Below are positions 25,788-36,117 of a stretch of DNA of 64,000 nt, in pieces. Every line of letters begins with the position of its first letter. Within the stretch, counting starts at the first letter, position 1. The notes beneath the pieces were generated by a model. It saw only the letters and a program-made list of their open reading frames with translations. It ran no database searches and was not told the DNA's origin. The position numbers were made by a program, and so were the translations under genes. Source of the DNA: CAWANP01 sp963783445 (lineage in GTDB: Bacteria > Chloroflexota > Anaerolineae > JAAYZQ01); contig CAWANP010000004.1 in assembly GCA_963783445.1 (NCBI GenBank), positions 372,001-436,000 of the forward strand, written 5' to 3'.

Positions 25788-28700
25788 ATGGACAGCGCAC
25801 TTGACGGAGACACTGGTCACCGAACAAGAGGGAATGCCACAAGGACGTGGATCGTCACCGCAGTGGTCGTTCTGCTATTGATCGTCCTGGCGGTATCCGC
25901 ATCGTGGTGGCTGCCTGAATTGCTGGACCGATTGCCCATCGACCCATCCGCCGCCGAGGCAGCCAGCGATTGGCTGCAGCTGAGCCTGTGGCTCCTGGCC
26001 GCGCTGGTCGGGGCGCTGGGAGCAAGGCGAGCACTGGACATGGACGAAATGCCCGCCTCCCAGCAGAAATCCGCCGAGGAGGACGCTGGGCCGGCTCCCA
26101 TTGAGATGGAGGTTGGCGCGCAGGCTCTGCTGGCCGAGGAAGGGCCAGCCGGGAATTCTGATTATGTCAGCTTCTATACAGATGGAGGCGTGTGTATCCG
26201 CACCGAGAACGGCCTCCTGGAACCCGCACAGGGAGGTAGGCAGGTCGAGATCGCGGAGGGGCTGGTGGCCCCCGTTGTGGCGCCATCGCCATCGCCTGGC
26301 ACCCTGCCAATCCCCCAGGATCCATCCGAACTGGCTGACCCGCCGGCCGAACCACCGCAGCCCACCGTCAGGCCGGCTCCCGTTGCCGAGCCGCCCATGG
26401 CCCCTGCGCCCCCGCCGGTAACTATGCCCATTCCCATAGACCCATTCGAGCCACATGTTGAGCCGGCTGAACCGTCTCCGCAGCCCGCTGTACCACCGCG
26501 GCCCGTTGCCGAGCCGCCCATGGTCCCTGCACCGCCACCGGTGACGATACCCCTGCCCAAGGACCCGCTCGAGCCATCGCCACGCCCGCAGCCACAGTCC
26601 GCACCGCTGATCACCACACCCTTCAACCTGCCGGCGGACCTCCCCGACTTTACGGGACGCGAGCACGAAATTGCCCTGGTTCGCGGCATGTTGAGCCGGC
26701 AGGATACAGCCATGACCTCGCCGCGCAGCTGGGGCCCGGAAGCAGCCGAACAGACCCTGGCCATCAGCGGGCTGGCCGGCATGGGAGGCATCGGCAAGAC
26801 GGCCCTGACCCTACATGTGGGCCATCAGATGGCGGCCGACGGCTACTTTCCCGACGCCCGCCTCTATATCGACCTAAAGGGTACGGCGCCGCAGCCTCTG
26901 GCCCCCAGCGCGGCCCTCAAGAATCTTGTTGACTGCGCTGTTGGGCGCTGATCCGGAACGCGCCGACGACGAGGACACACTGGCCCGCCTGTGGCGCGGG
27001 GTCATGCAGGGCAAGCAGGCCCTGCTGATCCTGGACAATGCCGCCGACGCCAGCCAGGTACGGCCCTTGCTGCCCGGCAGCCCGACCTGCACCGTCCTGG
27101 TCACGTCCCGCCAACGCTTCGCGCTGCCCGGCGCCCAATTGCTGGATCTCAACCGCCTGTCGCCAGCCAACTCGCGCCGGATGTTGCAGACCCTGGCCCC
27201 GAGGCTGGAGGATGCCACGGCCGACGAGATCGCTTCCCGGTGTGGCGGATTGCCCCTGGCCCTGAGGATTGCCGGCAACTATCTTGCCCTGAACGATGAC
27301 TTCCCGGCGGAAGAGTATGCCGCCCGACTGGCCGACGAGCGAGGGCGTATGGCCCATCTGCGGGACCCCCTCGATCCGGACCTGGACGTGGCGGCAACGC
27401 TGTCGCTCAGCGTTGCCCAACTGGACATGGGCAACCGCTGGGCGTGGACCATGCTGGCTCTGTTTCCCGCACCCTTTGACTCCCAGTCCGCAGCGGCTCT
27501 GTGGGGTGAGGGGGTTTCCCGCGCGGGATGGGCACCACTGGACGAAGAGACCACCATCGACTGGCTCTCGGCCCTGCGCAACCGCAGCCTGGTGACCTAT
27601 GACGCCGGCGCGGACCGCTACCGCCTGCACGACCTGTTGTACCTGGCGGCAAGCCAGGAGATAGAGGATTCCGAGGAAGTACAGCGGGCCCAGGCACGCC
27701 TGGCCTACCACTTTTTGGCGAACGCCCAAGAGGTGGATAACCGCCAGCGCTATCTGGATCTAGATCCGGACTGGCCGCACCTGGAGGCGGCGCTGGCGTA
27801 TGCCAGGGCGGAGAATACGGCGCTGCTTTCCGAGTTGGTCCTGATCCTGGACAACTATTGGAACGCCCGCGGCATGGCGCACGAGCGAGCAGAGTGGAAC
27901 GAGCAAGCGGCCCTGGCCAGTGCCGACGTCGGAGACCGCCCCGCGGTCGGGGTACATATGACCAACCAGGGCAGCGCCTATGCCGACCGGGGAGATGCCC
28001 GCCGGGCCATCGAAGTCTATGGACGAGCGCTGGCCATCAGCCGCACCAACGGCAACCAAGATCTGGAGGGCATCATTCTGGGCAACCTGGGTCTGGCCTA
28101 CCAGGCCCTGGGCGACGCCCGTCGCGCCGTCCACTACGATGAGCAAGCACTGGAGATCGCCCAGGCCGTCGGCAACCGACAGGCCGAGGGCATCCATCTG
28201 GCCAGCCTGGGCAACGCCTACACCGAGCTGGGTGATCCTCGCCGGGCCGTCGAGTACCACGACCAGGCGCTGGCCATCGCCCGGGAGTTGGGCGACCGCC
28301 AGATGGAGGGCATCTACCTGGGCAACCTGGGCCGGGCACACGCCGACCTGGGCGATTCGCAACAGGCCCTTGCCGGCCAGAAACAGGCGCTGGCCATCCA
28401 CCGCGAGATCGGCAATCGGCGAGGCGAGGGACAGGCCCTGGACAGCCTGGGACGGGCCTACACCGACCTGGGACAGCCTCAGCGGGCCATCGACTACTAT
28501 GAGCAGGCCCTGGAGATCGCCCAGACAACGGGCGACAGGCGCGGTGAGGGCGCCGACCTCAACAGCCTAGGGCTGGCCTACGCCCACCTGGGCAAGGCCG
28601 GGACGGCCATGGCCTGCCACGAACAGGCACTGAGCATCGCCAGGGAGGTTGGGGACCGCCGCACCGAGGGCACGACGCTGGGCAACCTGGGCCGGGCCCA

Positions 28701-29100
28701 ACTGGACCTGGGTCAAGCCACCCAGGCCATGGAAGCCTACAACGAAGCCCTGGAGATCGCCCGGCAGGTGGGCGACCGGCGCAGCGAGGCCACCTGGTTG
28801 GGCGACTTGGGCCAGGCCTACGCCCAACAGGGAGATCTACAAAAAGCCTCAGAACTGCAGGAACAGGCACTGGCCATCTACCGCGAGATCGGAGACCGGC
28901 GCAACGAGGGCAATTACCTGGCAAACCTGGGCCTGCTGGCCCGGCAGCAGGGCGATGAGGATCGCGCCCACGAGGTATGGAGCGACGCACTACAAACCCT
29001 GGAAGCCGTGAAGGATCCAGCCGCGGGCCGGGTGTGGCAGTGGCTGGCCGATCTGGAGGGACAACCCACGGAACTACCCGGCGCCGCGCCCGCGCGTTAG
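25788..29100 (+). CDS. Membrane-anchored STAND (NB-ARC-type) ATPase with nine TPRs, one frameshift
   Basis: The protein is about 1,100 residues if joined across a 1-base insertion near 26928 (CTTGTTGACTG where CTTTTGACTG would keep frame). Two membrane helices at the N-terminus (WIVTAVVVLLLIVLAVS and LSLWLLAALVGALGA) are followed by a short FecR-like patch (RTENGLLEPAQGGRQVEIAE) and a proline-rich linker with two PVAEPPMxPAPPPVT repeats. The NB-ARC part has Walker A GMGGIGKTALT, Walker B QALLILDNAAD, TSRQRF and GGLPLAL. A winged-helix region with YRLHDLLYLAA follows. Nine TPRs of exactly 40 residues repeat LGNLGxAYxxLGD. Likely a signal-sensing oligomerising switch, regulator or defence receptor; the ligand is unknown. 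Confidence 0.85.
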
Positions 29101-29138
29101 GGACGGCGCACGCCCTCTGTGCAGTGCACCAAGGGCAA

Positions 29139-29163
29139 CCCATTGGAGCAATGCACCAATGGG
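29139..29163. repeat. Small inverted repeat after the STAND gene
   Basis: CCCATTGG (29139-29146) pairs with CCAATGGG (29156-29163). It is a weak terminator candidate without a T-run. The rest of 29101-29375 contains only short GATGC/GATGGGG repeats. Confidence 0.4.
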
Positions 29164-29375
29164 CTAAAACCTAGGCCCGACTCCCGATTCGGGGCAGTTT
29201 GACAGGCGCCTGAGGCGCTGGATGGGGGGCCCCATCGCAGATGCACCGCATTGTAGCAAAGATGCGCCACATCTCCGATGCACCGCGTCCACGATGGGGA
29301 CACATCCGTGCCCCGGCCCAACTCCCTGTTCGGGGTTCCAAATGCAGCGCTCCTTGCCGGGCGCTGTATTTGTGT

Positions 29376-30197
29376 CTAGTCCCGATTTCTCCTGCTGCGG
29401 GCCAGCAGCTCCCAGCCCTGGGTGATGAGGCCCAACTGGGCGATGCCCAGCCAGATGAGGATCAGAGACACGCCCCACCGCGCCCAGCTCAGCCAATCGG
29501 GCAGGCCCTGGCGTACCGTGCTGACCAACCCCTGCATCTCGGCGACGATGGCCTGGTACTCCTGGATGATCGTTTTGGAGCCTTCCAGGCTCGTCGCGAT
29601 CTGCTCCACCTCGCCGGCCATGCCGTCCATGCCGCTCTGCATCGACTCCAGGCTGTCGCTGGCCGATTCCAGCCCCTCCTGGGCCTGGCTCAGGGACTGG
29701 GGGATGCCATCCAGGCTGGAAGCCACCCCCATAACTCCGCTGGACAGAGAGACCTCTGGATCGTAGCGGTCCAGCCCCAGGAGCGGGATGGAGGTCACTA
29801 CGCCCAAAAAGTTGTCCACAATGAGGGTTGTGTCCACGATCGACTCGAGCGTGTCTTGGGTGACCTTGAGCGTCGCGGGAAGTTGTTCGCCCACCATCTC
29901 AGCCACGGCATCGAGGGTGGGCGCGGTGCCCTCAATGGCCGTCCCCAGGCCGCTGGTCAGCGCCTCCAGGCCACTCATCGCCGCCACTGCCTGGGTCAAC
30001 GCGGCATCGGCCACCACCAAACCATCGGCCGTGGCCGCCAGCGCCCGGTCCATCATTTCGACTTGCTCCATGAGCTTCACTTCAACCTGCTGCTCAGCGC
30101 GCGCCACGGCAAACAGCCCCAGGCCGGCAAAAACCAAGCCCGCCAGTCCAGCAATGATCAGAACAACACCAACAATACCCGTCAGAGTTCGCTTCAT
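29376..30197 (-). CDS. Membrane protein with long coiled coil between two helices
   Basis: This 273-residue protein begins MKRTLTGIVGVVLIIAGLAG with a first membrane helix. About 190 residues of heptad-rich helix follow (GVASSLDGIPQSLSQAQEGL, SASDSLESMQSGMDGMAGEV), and a second membrane helix (WGVSLILIWLGIAQLGLI) precedes a basic tail. Both ends should be cytoplasmic and the coiled coil extracytoplasmic. ATG at 30197 is preferred because GGAGG lies 5 bases upstream of it; the longer reading would use TTG. The architecture recalls methyl-accepting-protein sensor parts or spacer proteins, but no signalling domain is present. Function unknown. Confidence 0.7.
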   Translation of the reverse strand: MKRTLTGIVGVVLIIAGLAGLVFAGLGLFAVARAEQQVEVKLMEQVEMMDRALAATADGLVVADAALTQAVAAMSGLEALTSGLGTAIEGTAPTLDAVAEMVGEQLPATLKVTQDTLESIVDTTLIVDNFLGVVTSIPLLGLDRYDPEVSLSSGVMGVASSLDGIPQSLSQAQEGLESASDSLESMQSGMDGMAGEVEQIATSLEGSKTIIQEYQAIVAEMQGLVSTVRQGLPDWLSWARWGVSLILIWLGIAQLGLITQGWELLARSRRNRD

Positions 30198-30369
30198 CCA
30201 TTCCTCCAAATAGTCTCTGTATCACAATACCAGGGCTGCCACAGGGCTGCGGCCCCGGGAAAGCCTGATACAAACAGGACCAATTTAGTCCCTTTGGTGG
30301 TCTTCCTTACTTTCAGCACAACAGCCCATGGTAAAATACAGTTACTCCTTTCTCCTCCTTGTGAGGAAA

Positions 30370-30404
30370 AGAGAGCAGAGGGCCCTAGGGTCGGTCTGCT
30401 CTCT
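30370..30404 (-). terminator. Rho-independent terminator, usable from both strands
   Basis: AGAGAGCAGA (30370-30379) pairs with TCTGCTCTCT (30395-30404). The minus-strand transcript of the channel/DUF1294 genes meets it with TTTT after the stem. The plus-strand side has a stronger T7 run, though no plus-strand gene is seen upstream. Confidence 0.75.
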
Positions 30405-30498
30405 TTTTTTGTATTCTGGTCTGAAAAGCCGACAACCTCAATAATCGCTCCGGGCGGGCCAAAGTCCGCCGGCCACTGTGGTCCAGCACGAGCAAGAA

Positions 30499-30897
30499 TC
30501 AGGAAGGCCCGTAATAGGGCTTGACCATGCCAAAGTACATGGCGATGAGCGCCACCTGCACCGCCACCACAATCACCAGTTTGAGCTGGAAACTCCCCTT
30601 TGAGGTCTTGTGACGAAAGACGGCCATCCCAGCCACCGCGCCCAGTGTGCCGCCCGCAAATACCAGGGCCAGAAGCACGATTTCCGGTACGCGGGTCCGA
30701 TTGGTCTTGGAGAGCGCTTTGTCATAGCCATAGGTCAAAAAGGCGACCAGGCTGATGGCCACCACCCAGGCCAACAGCGGATCCAAAAAGTCTACAAAGT
30801 AATACAGGACCCCGGCCAGGGCAAGGGCCAGACCAAAGGTCAGCAGCCCATAGAAAAGCCCAGGGCCGCCTTTCTTCGAACGTTGCGATGAACTCAT
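30499..30897 (-). CDS. DUF1294 membrane protein
   Basis: This 132-residue protein has four hydrophobic segments and the DUF1294 signature: FLTYGYDKALSKTNRTRVPE, then LVFAGGTLGAVAGMAVFRHK with TSKGSFQ. The family has no established function. It follows the ion-channel gene by 16 bases and shares its terminator, so the two are probably co-transcribed. A short charged N-terminus (SSSQRSKKGG) precedes the first helix. Confidence 0.88.
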   Translation of the reverse strand: MSSSQRSKKGGPGLFYGLLTFGLALALAGVLYYFVDFLDPLLAWVVAISLVAFLTYGYDKALSKTNRTRVPEIVLLALVFAGGTLGAVAGMAVFRHKTSKGSFQLKLVIVVAVQVALIAMYFGMVKPYYGPS

Positions 30898-30913
30898 AGT
30901 TTTCGGGTCTCCG

Positions 30914-32863
30914 CTAGTCGACCAGGAACAAGAGGATGGCGACTGCCGCGCCGGTAGCGTAGGTCAGCGGGTAGAGCCAGAGAGAGAAGTGATCGATGCG
31001 CGCCGCCTGCTCGTGCTTGCCCGCCAATTCCAGCCGCTTCAGGTATACGTTAAAGACGACGACAAAGGCGCTGATGACAAAGACCCCGATGAGGATGGCG
31101 TCCATGAAGGTCAGATAGCCCAGCCGGGGCAGCTCGCCGGATACGGTAAAGTTAAAGGCCACAAAGACGAGGAGATTGGCGCCGGCCACATCCACCCGCT
31201 TGCCATAGTCCTTGAGGAAAAAGATGAACCAGGAGACAATGATGATCAGAAGGATGGGCACAAAGATGCGAAAAATGTAAAACTGGAGGTAGCGCCGCAC
31301 CACAAAACGAAGGGCGTACCGGGACTTGCCGTCCTCTTCGGTGATCTCTGTCGCGGCTTCGATGACCTGCCATTCTTCCTCGCCCAACTGGTCGCCGATA
31401 CCGCTCAACTCCTCCGGGGCAGTATAGACAAAAAAGTCCTCGGGATAGAGCGAGTGAACGCGGATATAGAGCGTCTGGGTGTCAAAGGGGAACTTGCGAA
31501 AGTTAAAGTCGGGTGCCTGAAAGTCCGTGGTAAATCGCTCGCTGTAGCGGGCGCCGCCATCAGGCACTGTCACGACGTTGCGATTCTGGACCCAGCGATT
31601 GCCCTGCTGGTTAAATAGGGTGAACTGGGGCCAATCGATCTGTGCTTCATCGAGGCGTTTCGAGAACGAGTCCCCGGTAAAAACCTCGTAGGTACAGTTG
31701 CAGCTGTCCGGGCTAAAGGCCAGCAGCGGATCCTGCCATTCCATCGTCAGCTCGACCACCGCCCCAAAGTTCTCCGCAACCTGGTTCACGTCGGTGATCT
31801 GCTGCAGGACGACGCCTAGGCCTACCTCGATGGCCTGCTTGACGACCGGCAGGCCGCGAGACATGGCGCCAGCAACGGCCTCCTCTGGCGCGTTGACCGT
31901 CAAGACGAGACGGTACTTGCCGTAGCCAAAATCCGAGGACTCTGAGAAGCCGCGAACAGAAAGCTGAAAGGACTCTGCGGTTTCGCCAACCCGATACGAG
32001 AGCAGCGCCGTCTCACTCTTGCCGCCAAGGTTGCTGCTGGCCAGGGGCTTGCCGCCAAAATCCTCCAGCACCAGGACCGGCCTCAAGCTGCCATCGGGCG
32101 AGTCGGCATAGACATTCAGCTCGTCGCCCGCGCTCAGCTCTGCCAAAGGTAGGGTGACCGTATTCTGCTCCTCGGTCAATTCGCCCTCGATCACCTGCAC
32201 GGTCTCGCCAATCTGGGAACTATCCCGGTCGTGAATGGCAATCACGTCGCCGGCCGGCTCAGCCGACCCCGTCAGTACCTCCGGTTCGTTCACGCCGATG
32301 AGCATCCGGTACCCACCAAAAGTATCGGCTGTGGCCTCTGAACTCGCCGGCGAGGAGGTCACCAGCAACTGAAAGTCGCCCTCCGCCGCAACCTCGTAGA
32401 CCATGGCCGCACCGTAGCCGGGTCCGCTATCATCATCCCAGGCCACAAACAGAGAGCCATAGATCTTGGGCAGCGCTTCCAGGGGGTCGGCCCCCTGCTC
32501 CACGACCAAATCGACCTGTCCCCAAAAGGCTTCCGACAGCAAGCCGGCCGCGTGGTACTCGTCGGACAGGGCCACCATCGGGTCCAGGTTGCCGCTGGTT
32601 CGCTCCACAGAGACATAGAGGGCATCCCCCAGCTCGAGCCCCTGCAGATGGTAAAAGTCTCCCCGGCCCGGGTCGAGGTAGCTCTCAACTACCTGAACCT
32701 GCTTCTCTTCCAGCGCCAGAGGCTCGGCCCGGCTGACGGGATCGTCGGCTTGAGCCAGGCCCCCGGCCGGCACCAGGGCCAGGGCCAGCATGGCGACCAG
32801 GAGCAGGGCTCCCGCGCCCACGATTCGTTGTCGAAGTTGTCGAGCCCTACTCTTTCTACTCAC
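30914..32863 (-). CDS. Pentameric ligand-gated ion channel homologue with N-terminal extension
   Basis: This protein of about 649 residues begins, by my choice, at a GTG 8 bases after GGAGG. A signal peptide (GAGALLLVAMLALALVPAG) is followed by about 300 residues of two PPC-like beta domains (SYLDPGRGDFYHLQGLELGD; GDVIAIHDRDSSQIGE). The Cys-loop-receptor ligand domain comes next, with the invariant FRKFPFDTQTLYIRVHSLYP pro-loop. Four helices then follow: M1 RRYLQFYIFRIFVPILLIII, M2 DVAGANLLVFVAFNFTVSGE, M3 AILIGVFVISAFVVVFN and M4 LWLYPLTYATGAAVAILLFL. It should form a cation- or anion-conducting pentamer. Ligand unknown. Bacterial relatives include GLIC, ELIC and the NTD-bearing DeCLIC. Confidence 0.88.
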   Translation of the reverse strand: MSRKSRARQLRQRIVGAGALLLVAMLALALVPAGGLAQADDPVSRAEPLALEEKQVQVVESYLDPGRGDFYHLQGLELGDALYVSVERTSGNLDPMVALSDEYHAAGLLSEAFWGQVDLVVEQGADPLEALPKIYGSLFVAWDDDSGPGYGAAMVYEVAAEGDFQLLVTSSPASSEATADTFGGYRMLIGVNEPEVLTGSAEPAGDVIAIHDRDSSQIGETVQVIEGELTEEQNTVTLPLAELSAGDELNVYADSPDGSLRPVLVLEDFGGKPLASSNLGGKSETALLSYRVGETAESFQLSVRGFSESSDFGYGKYRLVLTVNAPEEAVAGAMSRGLPVVKQAIEVGLGVVLQQITDVNQVAENFGAVVELTMEWQDPLLAFSPDSCNCTYEVFTGDSFSKRLDEAQIDWPQFTLFNQQGNRWVQNRNVVTVPDGGARYSERFTTDFQAPDFNFRKFPFDTQTLYIRVHSLYPEDFFVYTAPEELSGIGDQLGEEEWQVIEAATEITEEDGKSRYALRFVVRRYLQFYIFRIFVPILLIIIVSWFIFFLKDYGKRVDVAGANLLVFVAFNFTVSGELPRLGYLTFMDAILIGVFVISAFVVVFNVYLKRLELAGKHEQAARIDHFSLWLYPLTYATGAAVAILLFLVD

Positions 32864-32988
32864 TTGTGGTTCCTCCACCTACTGCAAACGTTTGTGATAC
32901 GTGCAATGCAACGGCGCTGAAGCGCCTATTACGAACGGGTTCCTGCCTGCAACTCGGCTTTGCTCAGGGCCTATGCTTCCGCGCGATT

Positions 32989-35900
32989 CTACTCGTACAC
33001 CACCCGGAGGTGGTACGGCTGCGAACTTGCCGTCCGGCTGGTATTCACCACCCGGACATAGTAGCGTCCAGGTTCCAGCCTGTCTGTTTGGATATATTCG
33101 TCGGCGTTCCCAATCGCCTCCGCCCTGGCCACCCGGCGCAGGCTGGCGTCCTCCAGGACTAGATCGTAGTTATGTCCAGTTGGAATTCCTGTCAGCGAGG
33201 CCTGGACCGCGCGCTTGACGGGCAGATCAAAGGTGTAATAGTCCACCAGGTCGCTGCCGCTATCAAAGGTCCCGAAATAGGTGAGTCCGGATATGATGGG
33301 GCCGTTGGCCTGGGTCAAAGGCTCCTCGTTGGGCTCCATCTCCCAGCGCACGTCCACCCAGGAGACACTGGACCAGGCGCTGTCACCCCAGGGATTGTGG
33401 GCCTTGGTCCGGTAAAAGTAGCGCCCCGCATCCTGCCCTTTTGCCTCGTAGTAGGTTGCCGAGCCGTGGTAGAGTTCCGTCGCGCTGGCGAAAGCGACAT
33501 CCCTGGCTTCCTGCAATGTGTAGGTTTTGGCCCACAAGCTAGTACCCCAGCGCACAACATAGTCCCCGTCGCCCTCGGGGTTGCTGATACCTAGCATGGC
33601 CGGTGTGTGCGGGTAGGGCGGCCACGCGTCCACCACCAATGGCAGGTGGGCACGGTACTTGGTGCCGGGCGGATCGGGCACAAAGGTGGCCGTCACCTGG
33701 TGATCTCTGGAAATGACCAGCGTGATAGGATTCTCGTCGCCTGACACGTCGCCGCTCCAGCTTGAGAACTGCCAGCCCAGGGGCGCCCAGCCGGTGAGTG
33801 TCACTTTTTCGCCGAGGTGAAAGCCGGGCCGGTTGGGCTGGAACAACACCCTACCCCGGCCCACGATGGTCACGTCGATGACATACTCTCTCAGGACAAA
33901 GGTCGCGGTGATCTGCGTGTCGCCGCTGATGGTGATGGTCTTGGGGTTGTCGCTGCCCGAGACGTCTCCACTCCAGCCGGCAAAACGCCAACCATTGTCC
34001 GCCGTGGCCGTCAGCGTTACCTGGTCACCATAGAAATAGGTCTGGCGGGCCGGATCTCGCTTGACGCTGCCCTGGCCCACAGTCTGGATATCCAAGGTAT
34101 AGACATCTTGGGAAAAATGAGCGGTGATATCCACATTGCTGGTGATGGTGATCGTCTTGGGGTTCTGGCTGCCCGAAGCATCGCCGCTCCAGCGGTCAAA
34201 AGACCAGCCGGGAGCAGGGTTAGCCGTCAGCGTGACCGTATCGCCATAGTGATAGGTCGTCTGCTGCGGGTTCCGGGCCACCTGCCCCTGGCCCACGACG
34301 CCGACCGCCAGGGTATATTCGATGCGGGCAAAGGTGGCCGTGACCTGCGCATCGCCAGTCACGGTCAGCGTCTGCGGGTTGTCGCTGCCTGTCAGGGCGC
34401 CGCTCCAACTCACAAACCGCCAGCCCAGGACAGGATTGGCCGTCAGCTTGACCTTGTCCCCATAGTGATAGACCGACAGGTTCGGGTCCCGCTCGACGCT
34501 GCCCTGGCCCACGACCTGGACGGCGAGCGTGTAGCCGCGCTGGATAAAATGGGCGGTCACCTGCATGTTGTCATCAATGGTGAAGGTCTTGGGGTTCTGG
34601 CTGCCCCCCACGTCTCCACTCCAGTGGTCAAAGGCCCAGCCCGGGTCATGGGCGGCGGTCAGCGTCACCGTGTCGCCATAGTGATAGGTCTGCTGCTGCG
34701 GGCTCTGGGTCACCTGCCCCTGGCCCACGACCTCGATGTCCAGCGTGTATTCGATGCGGACAAAGGTGGCCGTGACCTGCACATCGCCGGTGATGGTCAG
34801 GGTCTTGGGATTCGTGCTGCCAGAGAGGCCGCCGCTCCAACCCGTGAAACGCCAGCCCGCGGCGGGGACGGCCCTCAGCTCAACCTCGGTGTCCAGGTAG
34901 TAGGTGGCCTGATTCGGGTCGCGCTGGATGCTGCCCTGGCCCACGACCTGGGTGGTCAGCGTGTACCTGGGCGGCTCAAAATGAGCAACCACCTCCGTGT
35001 CGCCGGTGATGACAAGGGTCTTGGGGTTCTGGCTGCCTGTGGCGCCGCCGCTCCAGTGGGCAAAGGACCAATCCTGCGCGGGCGTGGCGGTTAGCGTCAC
35101 CGTGTCGCCATAGTGGTAGGTCGCCTGCTGCGGGCTCCAGGTCACCTGCCCCTGGCCAGCGACGTTGACCGTCAGGCTGTATTCGGCCACCTCAAAGGTG
35201 GCCGTGACCTGCGCGTCCTCATCGGTGATGGTCAGGGTCTTGGGATTCACGCTGCCAGAGAGGGCGCCGCTCCAGCCAACAAAGCGCCAGCCCGCGGCGG
35301 GGACAGCCCTCAGCTCGACCTGGTCACCCTCGTGATAGGTGGGCTGGTCGGGGTCGCGCTGGATGCTGCCCTGGCCCACGACCTGGGTGGTCAACGTGTA
35401 CTCGGCCTCGGTAAAGGTGGCCAGGACGCTGTGATTGCCGGTCATGGTCAGGGTCTTGGGGTTTTCGCTGCCGGTGAGCGCGCCCGACCAGTGACTTAAG
35501 GACCAGCCCGGGGCAGGGTCGGCTGTCAGCACGACCTCGTCGCCATAATAGTAGAGTGGCTGGTCAGGACTCCGGGCCACGGTCCCCTGGCCCGCAGCCA
35601 GGATCACCAACGAATAGCGATCACGGCTGAAGGTGGCCGTCACCGTCAGGTTGCCGGTCATTGTGACGTCGATCGTCAGGTCCGTGCCCGTCGCGCCGCC
35701 GCTCCAGCCGGCAAAGACCCAGCCAGGATCGGGCACAGCCGTGAGTTCCACGACCTGGTCCGGGGCATAGTCCCCCTGATTCGGGTCGCGCGTCACACTG
35801 CCCTGGCCCACAACCGGTGTTGTCAGCGTATAGCGATCCACGGTAGGCGCGCGCCAGCTCGCCGACTGAGCCTCTGGCGCCGATCCAGCCTGGCCTGGCA

Positions 35901-36018
35901 TCGCCCAACTGGCCGAGGGCAACAGCAGGCCCAACAACAAGCAGGCCTGCGCCAGGGCTGCGAACAGAACCCTCACCGCGTAGCGCATCTGCCGGTATTC
36001 TATCTTGGGCCGCTTCAT
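32989..36018 (-). CDS. Secreted surface protein with ten InlB-B-type repeats and PPC domain
   Basis: This protein is about 1,009 residues from the ATG at 36018 (GGTGGAG directly upstream); the reading extends 36 codons further without a good start. A signal peptide (LAQACLLLGLLLPSASWA) precedes ten repeats of about 71 residues of the divergent InlB B-repeat type. These repeats have the form YTLxxxVVGQGSVxRDPNQ, then VELTAVPDPGWxFxGWSG and NPKTLTITGDxQVTATF. Repeats of two kinds alternate strictly. YRAHLPLVVDAWPP follows, then an FN3-like unit (YTLQEARDVAF) and a C-terminal PPC-like domain (YYTFDLPVKRAVQASL). Probably an extracellular adhesin or stalk. The FN3-like unit resembles one in the 12601 subtilisin. 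Confidence 0.85.
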   Translation of the reverse strand: MKRPKIEYRQMRYAVRVLFAALAQACLLLGLLLPSASWAMPGQAGSAPEAQSASWRAPTVDRYTLTTPVVGQGSVTRDPNQGDYAPDQVVELTAVPDPGWVFAGWSGGATGTDLTIDVTMTGNLTVTATFSRDRYSLVILAAGQGTVARSPDQPLYYYGDEVVLTADPAPGWSLSHWSGALTGSENPKTLTMTGNHSVLATFTEAEYTLTTQVVGQGSIQRDPDQPTYHEGDQVELRAVPAAGWRFVGWSGALSGSVNPKTLTITDEDAQVTATFEVAEYSLTVNVAGQGQVTWSPQQATYHYGDTVTLTATPAQDWSFAHWSGGATGSQNPKTLVITGDTEVVAHFEPPRYTLTTQVVGQGSIQRDPNQATYYLDTEVELRAVPAAGWRFTGWSGGLSGSTNPKTLTITGDVQVTATFVRIEYTLDIEVVGQGQVTQSPQQQTYHYGDTVTLTAAHDPGWAFDHWSGDVGGSQNPKTFTIDDNMQVTAHFIQRGYTLAVQVVGQGSVERDPNLSVYHYGDKVKLTANPVLGWRFVSWSGALTGSDNPQTLTVTGDAQVTATFARIEYTLAVGVVGQGQVARNPQQTTYHYGDTVTLTANPAPGWSFDRWSGDASGSQNPKTITITSNVDITAHFSQDVYTLDIQTVGQGSVKRDPARQTYFYGDQVTLTATADNGWRFAGWSGDVSGSDNPKTITISGDTQITATFVLREYVIDVTIVGRGRVLFQPNRPGFHLGEKVTLTGWAPLGWQFSSWSGDVSGDENPITLVISRDHQVTATFVPDPPGTKYRAHLPLVVDAWPPYPHTPAMLGISNPEGDGDYVVRWGTSLWAKTYTLQEARDVAFASATELYHGSATYYEAKGQDAGRYFYRTKAHNPWGDSAWSSVSWVDVRWEMEPNEEPLTQANGPIISGLTYFGTFDSGSDLVDYYTFDLPVKRAVQASLTGIPTGHNYDLVLEDASLRRVARAEAIGNADEYIQTDRLEPGRYYVRVVNTSRTASSQPYHLRVVYE

Positions 36019-36117
36019 CTCCACCGCTCCATCTCTCAGATCGGGGGCGCAGGCTCTTATAGGCCGCCCACGCGCCCAGTGTCGTACCGCGCCATCAAGA
36101 CCCGGAAAACAGACAGA

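Noticed and set aside
25788..29100. Established antiphage defence island
   Set aside because: The STAND ATPase has no restriction, CBASS, retron, transposase or integrase neighbour; defence remains only a possibility.
33817..35094. 425-codon plus-strand open reading frame
   Set aside because: Mirror of the InlB-B-type repeats on the minus strand; its apparent repeats come from the real gene.
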